Part shown: in pieces, positions 1-10,643 of the stretch
How the letters are laid out: every line of letters starts with the position of its first letter
How positions within the stretch are numbered: the first letter of the stretch is position 1
Assembly (NCBI GenBank): GCA_963693315.1
Contig: OY856188.1
Span: 155,137,369-155,201,368 of the forward strand
From: Diogma glabrata
Taxonomy: Eukaryota; Arthropoda; Insecta; Diptera; Cylindrotomidae
Length of the DNA stretch: 64,000 nt
Direction: 5' to 3'
Program-made: the position numbers and the translations under genes
Notes under the pieces: generated by a model
The model's database searches: none
Told to the model about the DNA's origin: nothing
Seen by the model: the letters and a program-made list of their open reading frames with translations, nothing else

Positions 1-2290
1 GATCATTATCTAAAATTACGATTCATTCATATAAATTTCTAAAATCTTTCTTTTCTTATCAAACAACGAAATATGACGAAAACTAACCAGAGTAAAACAA
101 AACAAATTTTATTCCTCTTTTCTTTGATCGAAATAAATGTAAAAAAATAAAATCTACCACGTTCAAAAATTTATTTATTTAAAATATCTGAGGGCGAAAA
201 ATAAGAAAATGAACCTTAGCCCTTTGAGTGCAGATTGTAATTTATATGCATTTTATTTTGGAAGACAAAAACTTTTTAAGGGCAAAATAAAATAAAAATC
301 AGAGCACTGTATATAACTCTTTTGGGAAGTCTGACTATCTGGCTCTTACCATAATTATAATCTCGTAAAGATAAATAGAATTAACAAAAACAATTACAAG
401 TCAACAAATCGTGCTATCAGTAAATACCGTTACATCTTGAGCGACATAAATGCCCATTACTTCTTCTTTCCGAACAAATCGTTTTATCAAATTTGGTCAC
501 AGTTAACGACTCGTCACCAACTCATTACGAACACGTTTTACAATAAGCACTAGCAGCTCCCCGGATTTGCCACTTGCCATTCTCTTTTAACTATTTTAAT
601 GTAGGCGTAGTGAAAAACAGCGCTATCTTCGGCTTATATACCCGAATAATAATATCGATTAAGATCTCGAGACTAATAATAACCAAATGCAAGTCACCAA
701 ATGCGTACCAAAGTTAGGAAGGCTTTCAACACAAATTGAATAAAAACGTAGTAAAGATTTGTTTATACTCCAATATCTATCCCATGAACATGTGTTCCGT
801 AACATATTGAAAAATACTGCACCCACACACATCCTATCAGATAGCTACCAGCAAATAAGACCTAATTTCGCAACCGATGTGGCACTAATGGCAGTTTGAC
901 GATCAAACAATTAAATGCGGAATCTAATGGACAACTAGGAAACTGAAAGTATCTCTCCGAAGTTTATCCATGATCACACATCATCTTCATCATAAGTTTC
1001 ATCACTATTACAATTCAACTACTAAAACACATTACATAATTATATTATATTACACATTTATATATCGTCGCTTTAATAATGAAATAGCGTGTGCGCGCGC
1101 AAAAGTGTAGCTTCGAGATAATTGAGTTTAAAGAAGGATGTGCGCATGCGTTTTCATGGACGTTAAATAACAACATATTAATTTTTTGATTTGTATATTA
1201 TGTTCGTTATCTTCTTTTATTTATTTGTGATAAACAGAGAAATTGCGATTCCAGATGATTATTGTTTAAATTAATCTAATGAATTAAATTTAAAATATGT
1301 ATTTAGTTTTTGAAGAAAATTTTTTGTTTACGAGCTATTATGTTGAAAACGTACATCGAAAAAAAAACAACTATTTTTTAAAAATCTGAAATTTTAATAT
1401 ATTTTTGGTATTGACGAAAGGAAAAAAGCACTTTCTGCTTTTATTTTTTGTGTACTCTGAATCGGAGTTATACGCGGTTGAATTTTTGAGGCTTTTTCAC
1501 GTAGTTTTGGTAATGGTGACAATGTTTTGTGAATGGATGCCACAAATTTCATCCGACTTACGTATATTTTTGCAAGTAAAACGGAAAATAATTGAAATAA
1601 GTAGGTTTAAAATTAATAACTTTTCTCTTTTCCACTAGGCGGCGCGTAAAACCTTGGTTTACTTCAAAGCTCATATCTCCAAAAACCACCTTTTTTTCAT
1701 TTGTTTTTCACAAATTTTAAAGTAAACATATGCAGCTATAAAATTGAGAAATAAAAAGTCCGCAATTCAATATGGATTTTTTCTTACGATTTTTTAAAGT
1801 TTGGTATATGAAAAATTCACATGTGTTTTTTTATTAAGTTAATAATCCTGTACTAAATGTGGATCTAATAAATTAAACATTTCATATTTTAACACCTGCA
1901 ATAAATTTGAACCATTTTCTGTGCATTAATGGTTAAAAACTTATTAAAAAAATTTAAGTTAAGTGGTAAAATAAAGGAATTTAAATTATTAAAAGGGTCT
2001 GTAAAATGTTTATTCATTTTAAAAAATGTCTATTCAGCCCTTTTTACTAATTAAAATCTCATTAGAGACTCATAATTTTCACATTTAAAATATCTAATGA
2101 CGCCCACAAACGTTATTTGGAACAAATTATGGTTGCATCCAACCAAAATATATTAAATTGTACCTACCTAATTTTACGTGATTCTACCTATGTCAAAACT
2201 ATTTAAAGGGTATATATATATTGATGTGTTTCTTATAGCAAGTATATTCAAAAATATTTAGAAGACATAACGTTTAGAAAAGATAATAAT
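1..2290. other. AT-rich stretch with no supported gene
   Basis: Long AT-rich stretch with homopolymer runs. The longest open frame (1405-1638) starts only at TTG, is low complexity and has no recognisable motif. I see no repeat shared with the rest of the window and no RNA gene. Confidence 0.5.
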
Positions 2291-2470
2291 AGAAATGCCT
2301 TTGAAATTGTGCTGTAACTTGTACGGTCTCAAAAATCATAAGCGGACATCAAAAAATGTGAAACTGGTCACACCAGCTGTTATTCAAAAAGCTGCGACCC
2401 TTAATTTTACTTTGCGTGATGACCAGTTTATATGTGAAACATGTCGCACTTATATCTATAAAAATAAGGT

Positions 2471-3093
2471 AATAAAAAAAAAAAAAAAAAAAAAAAAATG
2501 TTTCACTCCATACCAATTGCTCCATGTTTATAAGTCCTATATTCGTCCCTGTATGGAGTACTGCTGTCAAGTTTGGGGTGCTGCCTCTGTTTCCATCTTG
2601 GCCCTCTTGGACTCTGTTCCAAAGCGAGCTATACGAATTGTAGGTGATCGAACTTTGACATCACAACTTGATTCCCTACAACATCGTCGCACTGTTGCTG
2701 ACCTCGTTGTTTTTTACAAATATCGTCATCAGCAGTGCTCAGATGAAATCAGCGGCATCATGCCTCAAACTTATTCTTACCCCCGTTCCACTCGGCAATC
2801 GGCTGCCGCAACCAGTGAAACGGTAAAGATCCCGCGCTGTCATACTGGCAGATCGCAGAGAGACTTCTTTGTCCGAACTGCGTACAAATGGAATAGTTTG
2901 CCGGAACACTTAGTCTCAGGTGGCTTCAACCCACAGATGTTTAAAAAAAGCGTTAATCTACACCTCAGAACGCCAGTTGTTGTGGGACCCAGGTCTAGAC
3001 CTAGGTCTTAAAAGGTATTTATGTGTTGTTGTGACACATATTCTAAACCCTATTACACAACACATTTTATTAAAAAAAAAAAAAAAAAAAAAA
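2471..3093 (+). mobile_element. 5'-truncated non-LTR retrotransposon fragment in the intron
   Basis: The frame from about 2500 to 3011 encodes the C-terminal end of a non-LTR reverse-transcriptase protein (YKSYIRPCMEYCCQVWG, AIRIVGD, then WNSLPEHLV near the end). A 3' UTR follows and ends in about 22 A at 3072-3093. A second run of about 25 A (2474-2498) precedes the element, so A-rich DNA flanks it on both sides. The clade is not certain; the motifs fit the Jockey/CR1-type groups. The same 3' UTR recurs at 45805-45945. It lies wholly inside the intron of the surrounding gene, so it need not have broken that gene. Confidence 0.7.
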
Positions 3094-4308
3094 TTTAATT
3101 ATTTTATTAAAATGAATAAAAATTCATATGCAACTAATATTTTCTACAGCAGCTTTCATGTTCGAAAACTATCGATAGTGAAATTATTACTATAAATCAG
3201 GATGTTGAAAATGTTCCAACGAACGAAAATATTCAAATACCTCCAGCATCTTTAGATCCATCACCAGTTTCGGTTGATACTATATCTCCACCAGTTCCTG
3301 AACTACTTAATGACACTTTAGAAGATGTTAACAATGTTTTTGGAAGGTTAGCCGAATCTCCTATCAAACAAAAACATATTACAACAGGAAGTTATAAAAA
3401 AATTGCAAGTGTCACATCGGCAATAAGTCAAAGAATATTTCAAGTAGATTCAGTTAAAGTGTTATCACCAAACGAGGAATGTGAATATACATCATGGCTT
3501 ATGAACCTTAAAAAAGAATTTAAAGATGCCAGCTCTAAATCAAAACAAGTGTTTTTGTTGACAACTCTACCACGTAAATTTTGGTCAAATCAACGTATCC
3601 AGGATGAATTTAATGCATCAAGACGACTGGTAGAATTCGCCATGGATTTGTTGGAAACAGTAGGTCCTTACAGTTGGCCTCAAAGCAAACAAGTGCACAG
3701 TTTGTCACAAAAGATAGTAAAAATAATTCAAACATACTTCTTATCAGAGGAAATTAGTAGAACAATGCCTGGCCTTAAAGATGTTGTAACTATTACAGAA
3801 GGATCAACAAAAATTAGGAAATCAAAGCGGTTGGTGTTATGGACCCTCACCGACATCTACGAAATGAAAATTTTTTGATTAAAAGACTTCTTATACACTT
3901 TAATAATATTTTATTTTTCTAAATATATTTTCTGTCTCTAAGAGACCTTCTTCAGAGAATGAATTCTGATTTCTATTATAAACTAAACTATTACATTGGT
4001 CTTTTTGAATGGGTTTTTCTTAATTAGGGTTGTAAAACAATTGATTTTGAAATTTTTTGGTTGATGAAATTAAATTACATGGGCGTTAAAACTAAAATTA
4101 TTAATGAATATTTTGGATGGTTATTTACTATTATATGACATTATGATTTTTGGTGGGTTGTGTCTTCTAATTTAGTTTTTAAATTTTTTTGGATGTTGAA
4201 CAGAGGGCTGAGTACTGGACCCTTATCTAGGTTAAGGAGGGTTTCTTGTATTTCTTAATTTATGTAGTATGACTCTATTATTTCCAGTTTTCTGTTGTCT
4301 CTTACTTG

Positions 4309-5724
4309 TTAAATTAAGCTGAGACTATTGATGTCAAATTTATGATTGCTGTCAACAATGTGTTTTGCAACAGGTGATGTTTCATAGCCGGTTTTGATGT
4401 TAATATGTTCCTTGAACCTGGTGCTTATTTTCCTTTTTGATGATCCAAAGTATATTTTATCACACGATTGACATTTTATTTTGTAAATCCCGTTTTGGTT
4501 GAGTTTTGGAATTTTATCTTTGTTGTTGGTTAAAAGTGATGAAAGTTTTTGGTCTGTTACTTTTACTTCTATTAATTCTACGTTAAATGGTTTGAAGACT
4601 TTTTTCAATTTTGAAGATATTTTTGGTGCATATCTGACTTTTTCTCGTTTTTTGTTTTCTGTGGGTGGCTGTAATGTTGTGATATCTGTTGTGCGTTTTT
4701 TCTTTTTGGCTGATCTAATTAGAATATCTATGTGTTCTGAGCTGTATCCGTTTATTTTGGCTATTCGTTTGATGTTATTTTCTTCTATGTTGTAATTGGT
4801 GGGGTTTAATGGGATGTTTATTAACCTGTGGATCATGCTGCGAAAGGCTGACATTTTGTGTTGCCATGGATGATTTGAGTCGCTTGTTATAAAACGATCT
4901 GTTGTTGTGGGCTTTCTGTATATGTTATACTCTATTTTTAATCAGCCATTCTTTAATAATTTCTATTGCTTATCTATTGGGATGCTGGGAAATAGAGCTG
5001 AAACATCTAATGAGACCAATATTTCGTTCTTTTTGAGTTCTTTGTTTTTTAATGAATTTACTGGATCTAACAAATTTTTTATTGCTAAAGAATCAAACTT
5101 TGGTATTTTTCCAAATTCTGTGACCAGCCATTTTGATTTTTTTTTAAACGGTGAGTTATTGTTTGAAACTATTGGACGCATTGATTTTCCTTCTTTGTGG
5201 ATTTTTGGGAGTGCGTATAATCTTGGAAGGGTCGGATTTGAGACGTTTAACTTCCATTGTAGGTGTTCCTGCTTACAAACTACAGCTATCTTTTTCCGCA
5301 AGCTTAATGCTTTGGTATGTAGTTGATTGATGGGATTTTTGGTTTCCAGTTGGTACGGACCTTCACTTAACATTTCATTTACTCTTGACTCATAATCGGT
5401 TTTGTCCAAGATTACTAATGCGTTTCCCTTATCCGCTTTCGTGTACACACACTCTCTAGCTATTAGTGATTTTATGGTGTTTTTGGTATTTATTGCTTCT
5501 TCATTGTTGTTTTTCTGAGTGTTTTTAATTTGACTGATGATCTTTTTTGATTTTGTGCGAACAACGTTGCGATCTTCTGGTGTAATGTGTTTTACGGCAT
5601 GTTCTACATCTGAAATTATATTTACGAGTGGAATGCTGGCGCTGTTTGAAGGTGCAAAGTTTAATCCTTTGTTTAACACGTTCTGTTCTTCGGGTTCCAA
5701 AATTTGGGATGATTGGTTTATCCA
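4309..5724 (-). pseudogene. Penelope-like RT + GIY-YIG polyprotein, internally deleted
   Basis: Reading leftward from 5724: an N-terminal RT region with TKADKGNALVIL, YALPKIHK, MRPIVSN and SLDVSALFPSIP, as in Penelope-type RTs. Near 4963 one base is lost and the frame shifts. Immediately after, the sequence jumps to a late RT segment (YNIYRKPTTTDRF), so the palm core with the expected catalytic YxDD is missing. The ORF then resumes (4854-4309) with a linker and the GIY-YIG nuclease portion IYKIKCQSCDKIYFGS followed by FKEH. The deletion removes the polymerase active site, so this copy cannot make functional RT. Confidence 0.8.
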
Positions 5725-6380
5725 ATTACAACATAGAAGAAAATAACATCAAACGAATAGCCAAAATAAACGGATACAGCTCAGAACACATAGATATTCT
5801 AATTAGATCAGCCAAAAAGAAAAAACGCACAAAATATATCACAACATTATCAGCCACCCACAGAAAACAAAAAACGAGAAAAAGTCAGTTATGCACCAAA
5901 AATATCTTCAAAATTGAAAAAAGTCTTCAAACCATTTAACGTAGAATTAATAGAATTAGCAGACCAAAAACTTTCATCACTTTTAACCAACAACAAAGAT
6001 AAAATTCCAAAACTCAACCAAAACGGGATTTACAAAATAAAATGTCAATCCTGTGATAAAATATACATTGGATCATCAAAAAGGAAAATAAGTACCAGGT
6101 TTAAGGAACATATAAACATCAAAACCGGCTATGAAACATCACCTGTTGCAAAAACATTGTTGACACCAATCATAAAATTGACATCAATAGTCTCAGCTTA
6201 ATTCAACAAGTAAGAGACAACAGAAAACTGGAAATAATAGAGTCATACTACATAAATCAAGAAATACAAGAAACCTTCCTTAACCTAGATAAGAGTCCAG
6301 TATTCAGCCCTCTGTTCAACATCCAAAAAAAATTAAAAACTAGAAGACATGTCTTAGAAGACACAACCCACCAAAAATCA
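5725..6380 (+). pseudogene. Second, inverted copy of the Penelope C-terminal (GIY-YIG) region
   Basis: This arm repeats, in the opposite orientation, the linker and endonuclease part of the left arm (NIEENNIKRIAKINGYSS, then CQSCDKIYIGSS and FKEH). It lacks the RT domain and carries its own frame breaks: near 5935 it shifts frame, and after SPVAK it diverges and stops at 6201. The C-terminal remainder is still recognisable to about 6380. It differs from the left arm at scattered positions, so the palindrome is not a fresh perfect inversion. Confidence 0.75.
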
Positions 6381-6837
6381 TAATGTCATATAATAGTAAA
6401 TAACCATCCAAAATATTCATTAATAATTTTAGTTTTAACGCCCATGTAATTTAATTTTATCAACCAAAAAATTTCAAAATCAATTGTTTTACAACCCTAA
6501 TTAAGAAAAACCCATTCAAAAATAAAAATTCATGCTTTTAAATACAAATAGATAGGTATAAAAAGACCAATGTAATAGTTTAGTTTATAATAGAAATCAG
6601 AATTCATTCTCTGAAGAAGGTCTCTTAGAGACAGAAAATATATTTAGAAAAATAAAATATTATTAAAGTGTATAAGAAGTCTTTTAATCAAAAAATTTTC
6701 ATTAGATTAACACTTTAAGTAGTTCATCAACAATTAAAAATCTACGAAATGTTCTTGGAAGAAAACCCAGATGTCAAAATCAGCTTCTCAAAGTTCACTA
6801 CGTTGCGACCGAAGGAATGTATTTTAGCCGGACCGAC

Positions 6838-7437
6838 CGGAACAAGATGAAATGTCAGATAGAGAAGATATTTTAGGAAGCATGCCAGATTGTTTTAAAA
6901 CTCACTATCCAAATTGTATTGCGATAGTAGATTGTGCAGAACAATCTCCAACCTCCAAAAATAGAGCAAAGAAATTTTTTTTATTCGGATTATAAGTCAG
7001 GCTATACTGTTAAATATTGAGTTGCAATTGCTCCAAGCGGACACATATTATTTCTCTTTAAATGATATGGTGGACGATCTAGTGATGCTTTTATCATGAA
7101 CGATAGCGGTTTTATAAAAAAACATTTGTCCTGGAGATTTGATTTTGGCCGATAAAGTATTCCCTGGGATAAACACTGCGTCATATAATAGTAATTTCAT
7201 TTTAATCACACCTCCAAGATTACATCAAAGTCATTTAAATTCTGATGAAGTTACAGAAACATGCATTGCTTCCGTCAGGATTCATGTAGAAAGGTGCATT
7301 CAACGAATAAAAGTATCTAATATACTAAACAAAATTCCTGTTCATCTGTTTCCCTATGTTGATGATATTGTTAGAGTATATTTATTTAGTATAGGATATT
7401 TAGTAAATTTACAGAAACCAATAATAAAACCAGTTTA
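6838..7437 (+). pseudogene. DDE_Tnp_4-type (ISL2EU/Harbinger-related) transposase remnant
   Basis: Segments in order: DREDILGSMPDCFKTHYPNC, IAIVDCAE (first catalytic Asp region), YSDYKSGYTVKY, VAIAPSGH, YGGRSSDAF, ILADKVFPG (second Asp region), then SVRIHVERCIQRIK (with the final Glu) and LVNLQKPII. These are the landmarks of DDE_Tnp_4 transposases. At least two frameshifts and three stops separate them, and the N-terminus is replaced by the truncated gene upstream. The convergent SWIM-finger gene at 8238-8710 would fit the second ORF of an ISL2EU transposon. It is a degraded, non-functional copy. Confidence 0.75.
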
Positions 7438-7559
7438 AAAATTATTTAAGTGTTTTCACATTTATTTTTAGATTTCATTTATATTTACAAACCATATTTA
7501 TGTAATAATTGAGGCAATAAATACTTAAAATAAAAAAATTCCATTTTTGGTATATAGGT

Positions 7560-8180
7560 CTTTAGAAAGTTTTCATCTCTTTCTACTAAAATAAGCAAAC
7601 TTTCGAATTTCGGACTGAATACAGTCACATTTGGTCTTTTTTGGTCTCACTTTGTCATTTTATAATGGAACACAATATCATTCGTGACCACCACGACTGG
7701 CTCGGCAGTACCTCATCCGATCAACCCAATTTTTCAGTACATTTTCAATTGTTTCGGGTCGAATCTCTTCAATGGCAACTTCGATTTGATGTTTTAACGC
7801 TTCAATTGTTTCTGGCTGCTTTGCGTAACATTTATCCTTAATGTCTCTCCACAGAAAATAATCCAAAGGGCTGAAATCACAGCTCCGAGGTGGCCAATTG
7901 ACATCACAGTTTCGGCTCATTATTCGATTTTCAAAAACAGTGCGTAAAATATCGATGGTTGCGTTGGCTGTGTGACATATGGCCCCGTCTTGTTTAAACC
8001 ATATGTCGTCCATGTCATTCTCTTGAATTGAATGTCATTCTCTTGACAATCGAAAATGTACTGAAAAATTGAATTGATCGGATGAGGTACTGCCGAGCCA
8101 GTCGTGGTGGTCATATGAATGAAATTGTGTTCCATTATTAAATGACAAAATTCAAACTTTCCAATAAAACCAAAAATTTG
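7560..8180 (-). mobile_element. Folded-back mariner-like element fragment
   Basis: The minus-strand ORF (8013-7678) encodes the C-terminal catalytic half of a mariner-like transposase: DDIWFKQDGAICHTAN, then DFSPLDYFLWRDIKDK and ENVLKNWVDRM. About 110 residues remain of an expected ~340, and the N-terminal DNA-binding half is absent. Positions 8042-8160 are an inverted copy of about 7640-7755 (3' coding end plus flank), so the relic can fold on itself. It lies between the DDE_Tnp_4 remnant and the SWIM gene, evidently inserted between them. Confidence 0.75.
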
Positions 8181-8237
8181 AAAAAATTACAGGTAGTTTT
8201 TTTTTATAGCCGATTCAAATTTAAAATTTTAAATGGC

Positions 8238-8710
8238 CTACCCTTTACACATTTCTTTTCCTGGACGTTGATTCCATTTACATTTTTGGGTTGTTGTTGA
8301 TGAGTCAACATCAGTTTTATAATTAATGTAGTGCATGATAGCAGCAATGTGTTTGCACTGCTCACCAGATCCAGCTGGACATTGACAACTACATTCTTCA
8401 ACAATCCTTTCTGAATTTAACTAAATATAATAAATAAATTAAGAAATAGAATTTTGACAAAAAACATTGACAATTTGACTGTATTTCACTAGCATAATTG
8501 ATTTCTTACCTTAATTGATACCTTATAAGGAGGTAATGTAACAGAAGTTTGCCGTATTTCATCTCCTGTAACGATGCTGCGGTTACTGACAAATACTTTT
8601 TCCTCTACATTCAAACCATGATGACTTTTGCATAACATTTTTGCCTTTTTTAATGTACCAGCGTGAAAACTGGTTACATTAACTAGTTTAAAGTCACTTC
8701 GAAATACCAC
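8238..8710 (-). pseudogene. SWIM zinc-finger protein fragment, two exons (ISL2EU/YqaJ-type companion ORF)
   Basis: Exon a (8710-8510, probably extending upstream through an AG acceptor) reads RSDFKLVNVTSFHAG and on to PPYKVSIK. It ends AAG then GTAAGA. An 89-bp intron (8509-8421) ends ATATTTAG. Exon b (8420-8238) reads in frame and contains CSCQCPAGSGEQCKHIAA, a classic SWIM pattern CxCxnCxH, then CKWNQRPGKE, and stops at TAG. SWIM fingers of this type precede YqaJ exonuclease domains in ISL2EU-like transposon proteins; the YqaJ domain is not present here. The neighbouring DDE_Tnp_4 remnant supports that context. The upstream start is not identified. Confidence 0.6.
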
Positions 8711-9485
8711 TGTTTTATCACTTATGATATTTTATTATTTGTTTGTGTTTTTCTTTATTATATTATTTCACATTAACAAAACTATTAGATATTTATTTAT
8801 TTATATATACATATATTGTATAAAATATCGCATTTTAATGTTTAATTTAAGTTGTTTTCAATTTAATATTTTGACAGACTAAAAACAAATTCGAATAATT
8901 TGAACGGACTACTAAATCACGAAATTTGTGTTTAACGTTTAAATTGTTGAAAAATAATAGCCCCAATATTTAAAAATCCTAATACTTGGGTAGCGAAATC
9001 CGAAATTCGACGTCCACGCCGTGCTGCCTGGGTAATGCTGACAGTATTAGGTTGGTGTATTAGAGACAAGCAGAGCAAAAACTGCTTAGTCAATGACGCT
9101 ACATCACGGCGAATTGGCGCCTTAAAACCAATGCGACTCAAGCGTCTGTTCTCCATGTCAGGGGCGGCTTGGAGCGGGCGTCTGTCTTGAATCAAGCGGC
9201 TCGCTATATAAACGTGTAAAAAGGTTGTTTCTGTTGACCTTAATATGCAGAACGGACCCATTCACGACGATTTAGGCTGGGCCTAAGGCTAACACCCTAA
9301 CTCCGGAAAAAAACTAATATATTAAATTTGGTTACCAGAAAGAGAATAACAGACCCGGACACAAAAACAGAATTTTACCTGGACGTGAAAAAGGACCAGA
9401 AAACCGAATCGGAACGTGGAACGTGCGCAGCCTGAGCCCTCGTGATGCTCTTATAAGTCTAGAAACATAGGCTGAGAGGTATAGG

Positions 9486-10640
9486 ATGGATATTATTGCT
9501 CTACAAGATATTAGACAGCCGATAATCGGAAAACAAGATTTGGATAGTCACTCTCTATACTGTAGTGGTCATCCTTCTCGAAGAGAATTTGGAACTGGCT
9601 TTCTTGTTGGTGCACGCAAACAAGACGCCGTGATGAAATTCATCCCGGTCAGTGATAGGATCTGCTACCTACGTGTACGCGGTACATATAACAATATTTC
9701 TCTTATTGCCGTGCATGCACCTACTGTAGCAAAGACCGTCGACGAGAAGGATAATTTCTACGTAGCACTGGAAGAGGTTATGAAACAAACACCAACACGC
9801 GACTTCATTATGGTTCTTGGTGACTTTAATGGACAGGTTGGAAGAGATATCTCTTATGGAAATGTGGTGGGTCCGAACAGCTTGCATTTGAATTCGAATG
9901 ATAATGGTGAGAGAATGACTGAGTTTGCATTATCAAATAATTTGAGAATTACCAGTACGTTCTGTCCGCATCGATCGATTCATAAGCAGACTTGGGTCTC
10001 ACCGAATGGAAACACTCGAAATCAAATTGATCACGTTCTAGTAACAGCACGTTTCTTTTCGAGCGTTCTGGATGTGCGATCCTTTAGAGGTGCATACATT
10101 GAAAGTGACCACTTCCTTGTATGTGCAACGATAAGGTTCCACTTCCCAAATCCAGGCATTCCAAAATTCAATCAACGGAAACGTTTTAACATCTCATCCT
10201 TAAAGAATGCTGAAACAGAAGAGAGATATCAAATCCATATTGCCGAAACATTGGATAAATCAACAACCATTAATGGAGACGTCGATAAGTCATGGTATTT
10301 GCACAGAGATACTGTTTTAAGCGCTGCTGAGGGAATACTTGGACGACCACAGAACCACTCCCAGAAGCCATGGATGGATCAAGCATGCCTTGACGCTATT
10401 CAATACAAAAGAGATTGCTATCTGAAGTGTCTACAAGGACGCAACACCAGGTCCACGAAGGAGAACTATAAACTGGCAAAACAAGCCGTTACAAAGCTAT
10501 GTAGACGAACGAAGAGAGAATGGTGGAAGACACAGTGTGAGGAGATTGAAAGCTTCAATAAGGAACATCAATCGCGTAACTTCTTTCAACAGGTTAAAAC
10601 CTCAAAGAAGGGTCCTCAAACTAGATCGACTGCTATTTAA
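9486..10640 (+). CDS. Endonuclease (EEP) domain ORF of RTE-like element
   Basis: Open for 384 codons from ATG 9486. The conserved start of the domain, GTWNVRSLS, lies just upstream (about 9416) but is separated by an in-frame stop. Inside: MDIIALQDIR, LIAVHAPT, MVLGDFNGQVGR, TWVSPNGNTRNQIDHVLV and ESDHFLVCATI. These are the Mg-binding and catalytic Asp/Asn/His landmarks of exonuclease-endonuclease-phosphatase nucleases used to nick target DNA. A linker rich in Lys, Trp and Cys follows (REWWKTQCEEIE) and a TAA at 10638 separates it from the RT. It is likely the front half of a once-continuous ORF. Confidence 0.75.
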   Translation: MDIIALQDIRQPIIGKQDLDSHSLYCSGHPSRREFGTGFLVGARKQDAVMKFIPVSDRICYLRVRGTYNNISLIAVHAPTVAKTVDEKDNFYVALEEVMKQTPTRDFIMVLGDFNGQVGRDISYGNVVGPNSLHLNSNDNGERMTEFALSNNLRITSTFCPHRSIHKQTWVSPNGNTRNQIDHVLVTARFFSSVLDVRSFRGAYIESDHFLVCATIRFHFPNPGIPKFNQRKRFNISSLKNAETEERYQIHIAETLDKSTTINGDVDKSWYLHRDTVLSAAEGILGRPQNHSQKPWMDQACLDAIQYKRDCYLKCLQGRNTRSTKENYKLAKQAVTKLCRRTKREWWKTQCEEIESFNKEHQSRNFFQQVKTSKKGPQTRSTAI

Positions 10641-10643
10641 AGC

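Larger units (their letters stand above)
3855..6751. mobile_element. Palindromic Penelope-like element with 12-bp target duplication
   Basis: The insertion is bounded by perfect direct repeats ATCTACGAAATG (3855-3866 and 6740-6751). It consists of two head-to-head partial copies. The left arm (3867 to about 5724) reads on the minus strand, the right arm (about 5725-6699) on the plus strand, so about 970 bp at each end are inverted copies. Outside the right arm is a 40-bp tail (6700-6739) absent on the left. Reverse-transcriptase and GIY-YIG endonuclease segments identify a Penelope-like retroelement. Inverted partial copies and short one-sided tails are, to my knowledge, described for this class. 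No intact ORF remains. Confidence 0.85.
2295..6850 (+). pseudogene. Two-exon gene of an uncharacterised, multicopy transposon-associated family, interrupted by two insertions
   Basis: Exon 1 (2295-2468, 58 codons from ATG) has a short cysteine module (CCNLYG... CETC). It ends AAG then GTAATA. Exon 2 starts after TTTCTACAG at 3150 and runs open in the same frame through 3866, where a Penelope-like element enters. After that element the frame resumes at 6752 and stops at TGA 6848-6850. Exon 2 contains a helical block (LPRKFWSNQRIQDEF), ISRTMPGLKDVV, KSKRLVL and, beyond the insertion, NPDVKISFSKF and LRPKECILAG. I recall this motif order from uncharacterised multicopy proteins of insects and cnidarians; no function is known to me. 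The C-terminus is cut at LAGPTGT, where members usually continue with a Cys/His segment. The sound splice sites and frame on both sides show the gene was intact before the insertions. Confidence 0.6.

Noticed and set aside
1405..1638. 77-codon plus-strand frame
   Set aside because: Starts at TTG, has no motif, and lies in AT-rich DNA where such frames arise by chance.
4309..4854. Free-standing GIY-YIG homing endonuclease gene
   Set aside because: It continues an RT of Penelope type on the same strand and lies within a bounded insertion, so it is the endonuclease part of that element.
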